Assembly (NCBI RefSeq): GCF_003024385.1
Contig: NZ_PVZN01000002.1
Span: 372,001 to 436,000, forward strand
DNA length: 64,000 bases
Reading direction: 5' to 3'
Source: Pseudomonas sp. BBP2017
GTDB lineage: Bacteria > Pseudomonadota > Gammaproteobacteria > Pseudomonadales > Pseudomonadaceae
The position numbers were made by a program, and so were the translations under genes. A model generated the notes under the pieces. That model saw nothing but the letters and a program-made list of their open reading frames with translations, was not told the DNA's origin and ran no database searches. Of the stretch, positions 15,705 through 24,446 are shown piece after piece. Positions within the stretch are counted from its first letter, which is position 1. The number at the start of each line of letters is the position of its first letter.

Positions 15705-16424
15705 ATGAGAACCATGGTGGTAGGTGCCAGCAAAGGGTTGGGCAAGGCTTTCATTGAGGGATTGGGGGCGGCCGGCGATACCCTGATCGGCGTGTCGCGC
15801 AGCAAGCCGCAAGGGCTCGCCGCTCAACCCGGAGTGCAGGTTCAATGGGTTGCGACCGACCTGACCCATCCCCGGCAAGCCGCGCAGCAGCTGGAGCAGG
15901 CGGTGGCCGAACAGGGACTGGACACCTTGATCTACAACCTGGGGATCTGGGAACAGCGTGCTTTTGGCCCCGACTACGACTTTCTCGAAGATGACGAGGA
16001 GCAGATCGAAGCCATTGTCAGTTGCAACATCACCGCGACCCTGCTGGTCATCAAGCGCCTGCTGCCGACCCTGCTGCAAAGCGCTCGCCCGCGCATCATT
16101 CTCACCGGTTCAACCTCAGGGCTTACCCGCAGCGGGCGTCTGGAAGTCACTTTCGGCGCGTCCAAATTCGCCCTGCGAGGCATCGCCGATGCCTTGCGCG
16201 AGGGCTATCGCCAGCAGCACCTGGGAGTTACCTGCCTGAACCTGGGTTATTTGAACACCGATGACTCTCTGGCTGTCCCGCGCGAGGAGGCTGAGCAGCA
16301 GGGGGAGGGGCAGTTGATCCCGGTACACGATGTGCTCCAGGTGGTGCGCATGGCCCTGAGCCTGTCGTCGGCCAGTTTTGTCAGGGAACTGACCTTGCCG
16401 GCGATACTGGACGAGCACTTCTGA
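15705..16424 (+). CDS. SDR family protein with Phe in place of catalytic Tyr
   Basis: A 239-residue Rossmann protein with the short glycine motif VGASKGLG near the N-terminus and the serine in LTGSTSG (134-140). The YxxxK site reads FGASK, so Phe150 stands where the catalytic tyrosine should be. The N-terminal strand starts almost at residue 1, as in compact SDRs. AGGAGA precedes the ATG. Activity as a dehydrogenase is doubtful; a binding or regulatory role is possible. Confidence 0.85.
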   Translation: MRTMVVGASKGLGKAFIEGLGAAGDTLIGVSRSKPQGLAAQPGVQVQWVATDLTHPRQAAQQLEQAVAEQGLDTLIYNLGIWEQRAFGPDYDFLEDDEEQIEAIVSCNITATLLVIKRLLPTLLQSARPRIILTGSTSGLTRSGRLEVTFGASKFALRGIADALREGYRQQHLGVTCLNLGYLNTDDSLAVPREEAEQQGEGQLIPVHDVLQVVRMALSLSSASFVRELTLPAILDEHF

Positions 16425-16587
16425 CCTGTGGGGCGGGCTAACCACTGATCCGTCGCTGCGCTCGCCAGTGCACGAAGCACTATCATGGATTGTTGCAACA
16501 CTACCAACGAGCGGGCCCCTTACCACCTAATACAGTCTTCCCGTGGCGTCGGACACGCTCGCCGCCCACTTTGCGGGAGACTCTGCC

Positions 16588-17343
16588 ATGAAAGTCGTTG
16601 TGATCGGCGGTACCGGCCTGATCGGTACCCAGTTGTGCAACAACCTGCGTGCGAAGGGGCATGCGGTGCTTGCCGCATCGCCGCAAACCGGCGTCAACGC
16701 CCTGACCGGTGAAGGCCTGGAGCTGGCGCTGGAAGGCGCTGATGTGGTGGTGGATGTGGCTAACTCGCCGTCGTTTGAAGACGCTGCAGTGCTACGGTTC
16801 TTCGAAACCTGCGGGCGCAATCTGTTTGCCGCCGAAAAGGCCTGTGGGGTGAAGCATCACATTGCTCTCTGCGTGGTGGGCACCGAGCGTATGCTGGAAA
16901 GCGGGTACTTTCGCGCCAAGATGGCTCAGGAGGACCTGATCAAACACTCCGGTGTGCCCTACACCATCCTGCGGGCCACGCAGTTTTTCGAGTTCATGGG
17001 CGCCATCGCCTACTCCGGTGCCGACGGCAACTGTGTGCGCGTAACCACCGCTGCTCTGCAACCGATCGCTTCATCCGACGTTGCTCAGGTCCTGGCCGAG
17101 CTTGTCGACAAGCCTGCGGCCAATCGCACCTTTGAGGTCGCAGGGCCTGACCGTCAGCCGCTGGACGAGTTCGTGCGCAGCTATCTGCAGCACCAACAGG
17201 ACCCCCGCGAAGTGATCGCCGATCCCCAGGCCACTTATTTCGGCGCACCGATCGATGATCGCTCGCTGACACCTGATGCCGATGCGATCACCGGTGGTCT
17301 GCATTTCCAGACGTGGTTGAAAAACACACCTGTCCAACGCTGA
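16588..17343 (+). CDS. Atypical SDR, NAD(P)H-binding (NmrA-like)
   Basis: A 251-residue protein beginning MKVVVIGGTGLIG, the NAD(P)-binding GxxGxxG of atypical SDRs, followed by NSPSFEDAAVLRFFE and HHIALCVVGTERM. The family contains NmrA-type redox sensors and quinone reductases. GGGAG lies upstream of the ATG at 16588. It is followed by the cupin gene after 22 bp, probably an operon. Confidence 0.9.
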   Translation: MKVVVIGGTGLIGTQLCNNLRAKGHAVLAASPQTGVNALTGEGLELALEGADVVVDVANSPSFEDAAVLRFFETCGRNLFAAEKACGVKHHIALCVVGTERMLESGYFRAKMAQEDLIKHSGVPYTILRATQFFEFMGAIAYSGADGNCVRVTTAALQPIASSDVAQVLAELVDKPAANRTFEVAGPDRQPLDEFVRSYLQHQQDPREVIADPQATYFGAPIDDRSLTPDADAITGGLHFQTWLKNTPVQR

Positions 17344-17365
17344 CACACAAGACCAGGAGAGCATT

Positions 17366-17776
17366 ATGCGCATCCAGTCATTGCTTGTGCTTGCACCTTT
17401 GATGGGCGTTACCGCCGTTCATGGCCAATCCCCGACAACCAGCGCGCCGCCGCCCACCGTTACCCCGGTGATGACCCAGGCGCTGCTCGACTACCCGGGC
17501 AAGGAAGTGCTGATCCTGGAGGTGGCGTATCCGCCAGGGGGCGCCGACCCGGTGCACCGTCATGATGCTCACGGTTTTGTCTATGTGCTGGAGGGGTCGG
17601 TGGTCATGGGGGTGAAGGGTAGCAAGGAAGTCACCTTGATGCCTGGTCAGGCCTTCCATGAAGGCCCGGCCGATATCCACACGGTCGGGCGCAATGCCAG
17701 CCAGGACAAACCGGCGAAGTTTGTGGTGTTTCTGCTCAAGGATGCCGACAAACCGGCGGTGCTGCCGGTGCCGTAG
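17366..17776 (+). CDS. Secreted cupin domain protein
   Basis: A 136-residue protein with a signal peptide (about residues 1-20) and a single cupin domain: [19 protein letters not shown] gives the metal-binding His-rich motif 1 and PGQAFHEGP the second. Small periplasmic cupins of this type have no firm substrate. AGGAGA precedes the start. Probably transcribed with the NmrA-like gene. Confidence 0.88.
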   Translation: MRIQSLLVLAPLMGVTAVHGQSPTTSAPPPTVTPVMTQALLDYPGKEVLILEVAYPPGGADPVHRHDAHGFVYVLEGSVVMGVKGSKEVTLMPGQAFHEGPADIHTVGRNASQDKPAKFVVFLLKDADKPAVLPVP

Positions 17777-18075
17777 CAATCGCTGGGCAAGCTCGCTGCC
17801 ACCGCCTGTGGGAGCGGGCTTGCCCCGCGAACATTTCGACGCCGCCAGCGTTGCAGCAGATCTGCCCACATCGACAGCTGCCAGTTGAAGCTGGCCGACA
17901 GCTGGTTGAACGGAAAAGGAAAGGCCGACTGGTGCTGATCGAACCAGTTCTCGCCATTCCATTTTTGCCAGCCTGATTCGAAAAATTCCCAGGCCAGAAA
18001 CACTCGCAAGGCGAGGTCGGCGCTCCAGGCTCCAAGGCGGTTCAGGGGCGCGAACGGGGTCGTGATAGCGGTCAT
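17647..18075 (-). pseudogene. DoxX family membrane protein, truncated at a REP element
   Basis: The frame starts at 18075 and reads as a DoxX protein for about 72 residues ([20 protein letters not shown], then [12 protein letters not shown]). At about 17850 homology stops and the frame runs through the REP element ([10 protein letters not shown] is REP sequence translated) and then antisense through the cupin gene to 17647. The remaining transmembrane helices normal for DoxX are missing. Its ATG overlaps the stop of the ferric-reductase-like gene by 4 bp, so it was once the second gene of that operon. Almost certainly non-functional. Confidence 0.8.
17778..17830. repeat. Diverged REP pair
   Basis: The right arm (17806-17830) is a canonical REP sequence. 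The left arm (17778-17802) is its degenerate complement with several substitutions (ATCGCTGGGCAAGCTCGCTG). It lies just past the cupin stop and at the point where the DoxX gene loses homology. Confidence 0.75.
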
Positions 18076-18713
18076 GACAAGTTCCTCGATCCGGACGCAA
18101 AGGCCGCTGCTGTGCGGCGCACACGCAGAGCCAGCTTGGCGGTGAGTTTGAGGGCAATGGCGGCGAACATTGCCGAGAAAGCCAGTACATACCAGGCGCC
18201 CATGGGAATGCGTTTGTAGAACGACAGGCAGAACACCAGGGCAATGGCCCAGGTACCGACACTGTGCAGTTGCTTCCAGGCCCGCGACCCGAGCAGGCGC
18301 ATCGATGCCTTGAACGAGGTCAGGGTCAGCAACAGGATGAACAGGTAACCGAAGGTGCCGGGCAGGCTTGAGGTGACGGTGCGCCCAGCCCAGAAAAGCG
18401 CTGGAAACTGTTGCGAATAGCGGTAGATCAACATCCCGTGCACGGTGTGCGAGAAGGCAAACGCCAAGCCCAGGTAGCGCCGCTCGCGCAGCAGCCGACG
18501 CGTCGTGTCACTCGGCAGCAAAATGGCCAGGGACGAGGCCAGAAAAGTCAGCAGGAACAAGGCGAATGAGCTGCGGGCGGTGGCGCGGATAGCACTGCGC
18601 AGGCCGTCCGCGCCCAGCGGCTGGGCGGCCAGGATCAGTGTGGTCATCGCCAGGGTCAACACGGCCAGCAGGCCGAACAGTTTCCAGCCGGAGGGCAAAG
18701 GGGGCAGTTTCAT
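18072..18713 (-). CDS. Ferric reductase-like transmembrane protein
   Basis: A 213-residue integral membrane protein with about six hydrophobic segments and histidines in FSHTVHGM and LHSVGTW that are placed as heme ligands in the ferric-reductase/MsrQ-like cytochrome b fold. It lacks FAD/NAD domains. The start at 18713 (MKLPPLP) has GGAG eight bases upstream; the longer frame from 18785 has no support. It overlaps the truncated DoxX gene downstream by 4 bp. Confidence 0.82.
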   Translation of the reverse strand: MKLPPLPSGWKLFGLLAVLTLAMTTLILAAQPLGADGLRSAIRATARSSFALFLLTFLASSLAILLPSDTTRRLLRERRYLGLAFAFSHTVHGMLIYRYSQQFPALFWAGRTVTSSLPGTFGYLFILLLTLTSFKASMRLLGSRAWKQLHSVGTWAIALVFCLSFYKRIPMGAWYVLAFSAMFAAIALKLTAKLALRVRRTAAAFASGSRNLS

Positions 18714-18839
18714 CAAGGGCTCCAGAGGCAGAGGGCACCGTCGGGGTGGCGGCGCCTTATCTGTCCGGGAGTTTTGCAAGGGCACTTATCTGCAGTGTGT
18801 CGGCCACCGCCAGCTATGTATCGCTATGTACTGAAGGCT

Positions 18840-20153
18840 TCAGACGCCACACGCGGGCAACTCGATCTGTGCGCACAGACCACCACCGTCGCGATTGCTC
18901 AGGCTCAGGCTGCCGCCGATGGCCTGGGTCAACTGCTGGGCGATGGCCAGGCCCAGGCCGGTGCCGCCGGTAGTGCGGTTGCGCGAGCCTTCGACGCGGT
19001 AGAACGGCTTGAGCACCTCCTCAAGTTCATCGACGGGAATGCCGGGGCCATTGTCCAGCACCCGGATCAAGGTACGCTGGCCTGCGCCTGACTCCACTTC
19101 CAGTTGCGCGGCGCCAGCGAACTTGAGGGCATTGTCGATCAGGTTGACCAGCACGCGGCGCAAGGCATGCGGGCGGGTGTCGATCACCGCGCCGGTGCTA
19201 GCCTCAAGCAACACCTGCTGGCCGCTGTCCTGGTAGTCGAGCACCAGGCTGTCGAGAAAGGCGTCGAGGTTGACCCGGCAACTGGCTTCGGTGCTGCCGT
19301 CGATGCTGCGCGCATAGGCTACGCCCTCGCGCACCAGGTGTTCCATGGCTTCCAGATCGCCCCAGAGTTTGTCTTTCTCGTGCGAGGGGTCCATCACTTC
19401 GACCCGCAGCTTCATGCGCGTGATGGGGGTTTGCAGATCATGGGATATCGCCGCCAGCAGCTGCATGCGCTCCTTGAGGTAGGCGGCGATGCGCGCTTGC
19501 AATGAGTTGAAGGCCACGGCGGCGTAGCGCACTTCGCGCGGACCGCTTTCATCCAGCAGCGGGCCCGGTGCATTGGGGTCGAGGCTGTCGACGGCGTGGG
19601 CCAGACGGGTCAGCGGGCTGATGGCGGTCTTCACCGCCAGCCACGTGCACAGTAGCAACAGCGCCAGTTGAATCAGCAACACCACCGGCAACCAGGTCGA
19701 TAACGGTATCGGCGCCGGCGTGACATCCACCGTCAGCGGTTTGCCGTCGGCCAGGCGCAGGTGCACCTGAAAGTGCGGATTTGGGCCGGGAAGGTTGTTG
19801 AAAATCAACGGGTACTGATGGCCGATGGCTTTGTCGATGGACTGGGCGGCCATCGGCGCGTTGGCCAATGGCAGCGGCTGGCCCGGTTGGCCTTCATCAA
19901 GCCGGTAACGGTAGGTACGCCGCTCCAGGCGCGGCAGCCAGGCCTCGCGTTCCGCGGCGGGCAGGCGGTCGAGGATGGCTACCGAGGTGGACACGTCCTG
20001 CTCCAGGTTACCGAGCATCATCGAGCGTGAACTGATGTAGCGCTCGTAGAACTGAAAGCTGAACGACAATCCATAGGCCAGCACCAGCCCGGTGAAAAAG
20101 ATCAGTGCCAGGCGCGAGGCCAGGGTGCGCGGCCAGCGCAGCGGTGCACTCAT
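18840..20153 (-). CDS. Two-component sensor histidine kinase
   Basis: A 437-residue EnvZ-like kinase: a transmembrane helix about 15-35, a periplasmic domain about 40-150, a second helix about 152-172, HAMP about 172-225, a phospho-acceptor H238 in ISHDLQTPITRMK, and a C-terminal ATPase with NLIDNALKFA, DNGPGIP and GGTGLGLAIAQQL. Its start overlaps the response-regulator stop by 4 bp (ATGA), so the two are translationally coupled. The signal is unknown. Confidence 0.95.
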   Translation of the reverse strand: MSAPLRWPRTLASRLALIFFTGLVLAYGLSFSFQFYERYISSRSMMLGNLEQDVSTSVAILDRLPAAEREAWLPRLERRTYRYRLDEGQPGQPLPLANAPMAAQSIDKAIGHQYPLIFNNLPGPNPHFQVHLRLADGKPLTVDVTPAPIPLSTWLPVVLLIQLALLLLCTWLAVKTAISPLTRLAHAVDSLDPNAPGPLLDESGPREVRYAAVAFNSLQARIAAYLKERMQLLAAISHDLQTPITRMKLRVEVMDPSHEKDKLWGDLEAMEHLVREGVAYARSIDGSTEASCRVNLDAFLDSLVLDYQDSGQQVLLEASTGAVIDTRPHALRRVLVNLIDNALKFAGAAQLEVESGAGQRTLIRVLDNGPGIPVDELEEVLKPFYRVEGSRNRTTGGTGLGLAIAQQLTQAIGGSLSLSNRDGGGLCAQIELPACGV

Positions 20154-20890
20154 GACTGCGGCTCGACCATTTGTACGGGTAGCGAGAACACATAGCCCTC
20201 ACTGCGCACGGTCTTGATATAGGCCGGCTCGCGGGCATCGTCCTGCAGGCGTTGGCGCAGGCGGCTGACCAGCAGATCGATGGAGCGGTCGAAGATATCC
20301 GCTTCGCGGCCTTGAGTGAGGTTGAGCAACTGCTCGCGGCTGAGTACTCGCTGTGGGTGGTCGAGGAACACCCGTAGCAAACGGTACTCGGCACCACTGA
20401 GGGCCACCAGGGTGCCGTCGCCGTCGAGCAGGTGACGGGCGGTGGTGTCCAGGCGCCATTGGCCAAAAGCGATCAAGCGGCTGCTTTCGCTGAGGGTCAG
20501 GTTCGGCGGCAGCATCCGCGTGCGGCGCAGCACAGCATTGATGCGTGCCAGCAGCTCGCGGGCCGAGAAGGGTTTGGTCAGGTAGTCGTCGGCGCCCATC
20601 TCCAGGCCGATGATGCGGTCGGTTTCATCGTTGCGCGCGGTCAACATCAGCACCGGGGTGGCCTTGTGTTTACCGGCACGCAGCTCGCGACACAGCAACA
20701 GGCCGTCGTCGCCGGGCATCATGATGTCGAGAACGATCAGGTCGACCACGTTGGATTCCAGAAAGGCGCGCATCTGCCGGCCGTCAGCGACGATGCTGGT
20801 GCGCAGCCCGTTCTTCTTCAAGTAGTTGCCTACCAGTTCTCTGATTTCGCGATCGTCGTCGACGATCAGCACATGATCGATATGATCCAT
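20150..20890 (-). CDS. OmpR family response regulator
   Basis: A 246-residue regulator. The receiver domain (1-120) has the acidic pair in VDDDREI, the phospho-acceptor Asp55 in VLDIMMPG and Lys in DDYLTKPF; a winged-helix DNA-binding domain follows (about 140-240, ending IKTVRSEGYVF). AGGAG lies upstream of the ATG at 20890. Partner of the kinase at 18840. The DUF2790 and thioredoxin genes start divergently 224 bp away and are candidate targets. Confidence 0.95.
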   Translation of the reverse strand: MDHIDHVLIVDDDREIRELVGNYLKKNGLRTSIVADGRQMRAFLESNVVDLIVLDIMMPGDDGLLLCRELRAGKHKATPVLMLTARNDETDRIIGLEMGADDYLTKPFSARELLARINAVLRRTRMLPPNLTLSESSRLIAFGQWRLDTTARHLLDGDGTLVALSGAEYRLLRVFLDHPQRVLSREQLLNLTQGREADIFDRSIDLLVSRLRQRLQDDAREPAYIKTVRSEGYVFSLPVQMVEPQS

Positions 20891-21114
20891 GCCCGGCTCC
20901 TGTTCAAGCGCTTGGCTTGAAGTGTACAGAGCCCGGTGGCGCTTGCCTGCCGGGGTTTGTATGGCAGTGTATCTGTTGTGCCGGCAGATACCTGAAGAGG
21001 CAATCCGGCTTGATCCAGACACATCGGCGATACCTTGGGCGCCTCAAATAGGTCTCAACGGGGAGGGCTGTTCCTCTCCGGCAGAGGGTGAAGCCTTCAC
21101 CCGGGAGACTCGAC

Positions 21115-21381
21115 ATGACCTTCAAGACTCTGGCCCGCATCGGCCTGTTCGCTACCCTCGGTTTTGCTGCTTTCGGCGCTTTTGCCGACAGCAGTGTACC
21201 GGTGGAGAACTATCATTACGGCCAGCATCTGGACGTGCAGAAAGTCCTGGCCATCCATGACAACAAAGCCGAGGCCTGTGGTGTGGTCACGGCGAAGATG
21301 GACTACCTGGACTCCAAAGGCCAGCCGCACAGCGTGCAATACCAGACCTACGCCACCGGTGCCTGCCACGAAGGCGGTTAA
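21115..21381 (+). CDS. Small secreted DUF2790 protein
   Basis: An 88-residue protein with a cleavable signal peptide (to about AFA, residue 24) and the DUF2790 domain (YHYGQHLDVQKVLAIHD...CGVVTAKMDYLDS). In Pseudomonas this family is periplasmic, often near metal- or stress-responsive two-component systems, with no known activity. GGGAG precedes the ATG at 21115. The next gene is the thioredoxin-like protein 24 bp on. Confidence 0.87.
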   Translation: MTFKTLARIGLFATLGFAAFGAFADSSVPVENYHYGQHLDVQKVLAIHDNKAEACGVVTAKMDYLDSKGQPHSVQYQTYATGACHEGG

Positions 21382-21405
21382 GCACCCTCACGGAGAGAGC
21401 CGACC

Positions 21406-22005
21406 ATGTCATTGTTCACATCGCTGGGCGGCGCCTTGCGCCGCCTGAATCCAACACGGCGCAGGGTTGGCATCGCCGCTGCGCTGGCCCTTTCGCTGAT
21501 TGCTTTAGGCCTGGGCGGCCGCTTGCTGGCCGGTCCTTCGCAGCTGGACACCCTCGGACCGATGCCTGAATTGAGCGGCGCAGTGCAGTGGCTCAACTCG
21601 CCTCCGCTGGATCGTGAAGCGCTCAAGGGCAAGGTGGTGCTGGTGGAATTCTGGACCTACGACTGTATCAATTGCCGGCGTAGCCTGCCGTACGTCAACA
21701 ACTGGGCCAAGCGCTACGCCGACCAGGGCCTGGTGGTGATCGGCGTGCACACCCCGGAGTACGACTACGAAAACGACATCGACAACGTGCGTGGGCAAGT
21801 CGCCAAGCTGGGTATCGAGTACCCGGTGGCCATCGACAACCGTTATGCCATCTGGAATGCCTTCGGCAATCAGTTCTGGCCGGCGCACTACTTTGTCGAT
21901 GCCCAAGGCCAGGTACGCTTTGTGCATTTTGGCGAGGGCGCCTATGACACCCAGGAGCAAGTGATCCAGCAGCTGCTGGCAGAGCAGCGCGGGCTTGCTC
22001 CTTGA
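21406..22005 (+). CDS. Membrane-anchored thioredoxin-like protein (TlpA/DipZ C-terminal type)
   Basis: A 199-residue protein. A basic N-terminus and one hydrophobic segment (about 22-42) anchor it in the membrane with a periplasmic thioredoxin fold. The active site is CINC (Cys87-Cys90) in FWTYDCINCRR, as in DipZ/redoxin-type proteins, followed by GVHTPEYDYE and a cis-proline region at FWPAHYF. It probably handles periplasmic thiols. It shares a likely operon with DUF2790, opposite the two-component system. Confidence 0.9.
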   Translation: MSLFTSLGGALRRLNPTRRRVGIAAALALSLIALGLGGRLLAGPSQLDTLGPMPELSGAVQWLNSPPLDREALKGKVVLVEFWTYDCINCRRSLPYVNNWAKRYADQGLVVIGVHTPEYDYENDIDNVRGQVAKLGIEYPVAIDNRYAIWNAFGNQFWPAHYFVDAQGQVRFVHFGEGAYDTQEQVIQQLLAEQRGLAP

Positions 22006-22018
22006 TGCCGCTGCGCAA

Positions 22019-22786
22019 TCAGGAGAGGAAACCACCGTCCACGTTCAATGCCACACCGGTGGTGTAGCTTGAGGCGTCACTGGCCAGGTACAGCACCGCA
22101 CCGGCCATTTCCTTCGGATCGGCCACGCGTTTGAGCGGGATGTGCTGCAGCGCGGTGTTGAGGATGGTTTCGTTCTTGACCAGCGCCGAGGCGAACCTGG
22201 TGTCGGTCAGGCCCGGCAGCAGGGCATTGCAGCGAATGCCGAACGGCGCGCACTCCTTGGCGAAGACCTTGGTCATGTTGATCACGGCCGCCTTGGTCAC
22301 CGAGTAGATACCCTGGAAGATCCCCGGCGATACGCCGTTGATCGAGGCGACGTTGATGATGCTGCCGCCGCCGTTGTCACGCATCAGTTTGCCGGCTTCG
22401 ACCGACATGAAGAAGTAGCCACGGATGTTCACATCGACGGTCTTCTGGAAGGCGCCAAGGTCGGTGTCCAGGACGTTGCAGAACTGTGGGTTGGTCGCCG
22501 CGTTGTTGACCAGGATATCCAGGCGACCGAACTGCTCGCGGATGGCGGCGAACACTGCGCTGATCTGCTCCATTTCGCCGATATGGCAGGCAATGGCAGT
22601 GGCTTTGCCGCCGGCGGCGACGATGGCGTCGGCGACTTGCTGGCAACCATCGAGCTTGCGGCTGGAAACGATCACATGGGCGCCTTGCTGGGCCAGCAGG
22701 TGGGCAATCGCCTCGCCGATGCCGCGACTGGCACCGGAAACAAAGGCGATCTTGCCGTCGAGGTCGAACAGTTGGGTCTTGGACAT
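22019..22786 (-). CDS. SDR family oxidoreductase (acyl-CoA or fatty-acid related context)
   Basis: A 255-residue classical SDR with SGASRGIG near residue 17, NNAA, and an intact YSVTK catalytic motif preceded by serine in NVASINGV. AGGAAA precedes the ATG. It is the last gene of the minus-strand group with an ACAD10-type phosphotransferase, an SCP2 protein and a histidine phosphatase, which suggests a step in the oxidation of hydroxylated fatty or branched acids. The substrate is not proven. Confidence 0.92.
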   Translation of the reverse strand: MSKTQLFDLDGKIAFVSGASRGIGEAIAHLLAQQGAHVIVSSRKLDGCQQVADAIVAAGGKATAIACHIGEMEQISAVFAAIREQFGRLDILVNNAATNPQFCNVLDTDLGAFQKTVDVNIRGYFFMSVEAGKLMRDNGGGSIINVASINGVSPGIFQGIYSVTKAAVINMTKVFAKECAPFGIRCNALLPGLTDTRFASALVKNETILNTALQHIPLKRVADPKEMAGAVLYLASDASSYTTGVALNVDGGFLS

Positions 22787-22808
22787 GGTCTTTTCCTTGT
22801 TGTAGTCG

Positions 22809-23876
22809 TCAGAGACTGGACTTGGCGATGACCTGCAGGCTCATGTGCTCCAGCAGTTTGTTCATATGAATGAACTGGGCGAAGCGCTTGTCCTGGGTCT
22901 GGCCGTGGAAGAAGCGGTAGTAGATCTGCTGGACGATCCCGGCCAGGCGGAACAGGCCGTAGGTGTAGTAGAAATCGTAGTTGTCGATGCTGATCCCGGC
23001 GCGCTCGGCGTAATAGTCGACAAATTGCTGGCGGGTGAGCATGCCCGGGGCATTGCTCGGCTGACGGCGCATCAGCTGCACCGGTGCCGGGTCATTGGCT
23101 TCGATCCAGTAGGCCAGGGTGTTGCCCAGGTCCATCAGCGGATCGCCAAGGGTGGTCATTTCCCAGTCGAGCACGCCGATGATACGCATCGGGTTGTCGG
23201 CATCGAGGATGACGTTGTCGAAGCGATAGTCGTTGTGCACGATGGCTGGCTTGGGATGATCGGTCGGCATCTTTTCGCGCAGCCAGGCGATGACCTTCTC
23301 CCAGCGCGGCGCATCCGGGGTCAGGGCCTTCTCATAGCGGCTGCTCCAGCCCTCGATCTGGCGTTGCACGTAGCCTTCAGGCTTGCCCAGGTCGCCCAGG
23401 CCGCAGGCGTTGTAGTCCACCTGGTGCAGCTCGACCATGCGTTCGATAAAGCTTTTGCACAGCGCCTCGGTGCGCGCGGCATCCAGACCCAGCTCCGGCG
23501 GCAGCTCCGAGCGCAGGATGATGCCTTTGACCCGGTCCATGACGTAGAACTCGCCGCCGATCAGCGCCTCGTCGGTGCAATGCACGTAAGCCTTGGGGCA
23601 GTAGGGGAAACCGCGGTTGAGCTGATTGAGGATGCGGAATTCCCGGCCCATGTCGTGGGCCGATTTGGCCTTTTGCCCGAACGGTGGGCGGCGCAGCACG
23701 AACTCCCGTTCGGGGTACTGCACCAGGTACGTCAGGTTCGACGCACCACCCGGGAACTGGCTGATCTGCGGTGTGCCGCTGAGGCCGGTAATGTGCGCCT
23801 TCAGATAAGGGTCGATGACAGCAGCATCGAGTTCTTCGCCGGGGCGGACCTGGGTGGACTGATCGGTGAGCGTCAT
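22809..23876 (-). CDS. Phosphotransferase family protein (ACAD10/APH type)
   Basis: A 355-residue aminoglycoside-phosphotransferase-fold kinase: an N-terminal nucleotide-binding lobe with FPGGASNLTYLV and FVLRRPP, the catalytic loop VHNDYRFDN, and the metal-binding DWEMTTLGDPLMDL. This subgroup resembles the kinase domain of human ACAD10, which phosphorylates 4-hydroxy acids ahead of beta-oxidation; that function is plausible here given the SDR 22 bp downstream and SCP2 upstream. AGGGAAA precedes the start. Confidence 0.92.
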   Translation of the reverse strand: MTLTDQSTQVRPGEELDAAVIDPYLKAHITGLSGTPQISQFPGGASNLTYLVQYPEREFVLRRPPFGQKAKSAHDMGREFRILNQLNRGFPYCPKAYVHCTDEALIGGEFYVMDRVKGIILRSELPPELGLDAARTEALCKSFIERMVELHQVDYNACGLGDLGKPEGYVQRQIEGWSSRYEKALTPDAPRWEKVIAWLREKMPTDHPKPAIVHNDYRFDNVILDADNPMRIIGVLDWEMTTLGDPLMDLGNTLAYWIEANDPAPVQLMRRQPSNAPGMLTRQQFVDYYAERAGISIDNYDFYYTYGLFRLAGIVQQIYYRFFHGQTQDKRFAQFIHMNKLLEHMSLQVIAKSSL

Positions 23877-24020
23877 GCTTTTCCCTTATGATTGGAGCCA
23901 GAGATTATTGGCTAATCTAATTCTCGCGACAGGCCCGGACAAGTCTGGCACAGCCTTATAGGCCAGCGTGTTGCAGCTCGATCACCGGCCCTGATGGCGG
24001 CGCTAAAACCCCAGGCGAAA

Positions 24021-24052
24021 AAAAACCGAAGCCGTTCAAGGCTTCGGTTTTT
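24021..24052. terminator. Rho-independent terminator between SCP2 and phosphotransferase genes
   Basis: A 13-bp stem, 24021-24033 with 24040-24052, and the 6-nt loop GTTCAA; the arms begin and end in A and T runs, so it can work in both directions. It lies 20 bp past the SCP2 stop and separates the histidine phosphatase/SCP2 unit from the phosphotransferase/SDR unit. Confidence 0.85.
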
Positions 24053-24071
24053 CTTGGCATCAGCGCAGGGC

Positions 24072-24389
24072 TCAGGCCGGGAACAGCTCGCTCAGCTTCA
24101 TCGACAGCATCATGTCGCCTTCAACGCGCAGCTTGCCGCCCATGAAGGCCTGCATGCCGTCGGTGTCGCCGCTGACGATGCCTTTGAGGGTTTCGCTGTC
24201 CAGCACCAGGGTGCAGTTGGCGTCGGCGTTTTCGCCTTCCTGGACTTCGCAGGTGCCATCCTTGACGATCAGGGCGTAGTGCTTGTCTTCGTCGGTGATG
24301 TTGAAACCGAACACCAGGTCAAGACCGGCAGCAGCGGCTGGGTTGAACTTGGCTTTCATCGCTTCGACGGCTTTTGCTACATCGCTCAT
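24072..24389 (-). CDS. SCP2 sterol-binding domain protein
   Basis: A 105-residue single-domain SCP2 protein: MKAKFNPAAAAGLDLVFGFN, then YALIVKDGTCEV and the closing GDMMLSMKLSELF. These bind lipids or acyl-CoA. It follows the histidine phosphatase gene and is terminated by a strong hairpin. Its neighbours suggest a role in fatty-acid handling, but nothing in the sequence fixes the ligand. Confidence 0.9.
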   Translation of the reverse strand: MSDVAKAVEAMKAKFNPAAAAGLDLVFGFNITDEDKHYALIVKDGTCEVQEGENADANCTLVLDSETLKGIVSGDTDGMQAFMGGKLRVEGDMMLSMKLSELFPA

Positions 24390-24446
24390 GGTGTGTTCCT
24401 TATTAAGTGATTACGGCAACCAGTACAGGTTGCCACGGGCCGGGAC

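Noticed and set aside
17647..17830. In-frame tail of the DoxX open frame as a real domain
   Set aside because: It is translated REP sequence and antisense cupin sequence.
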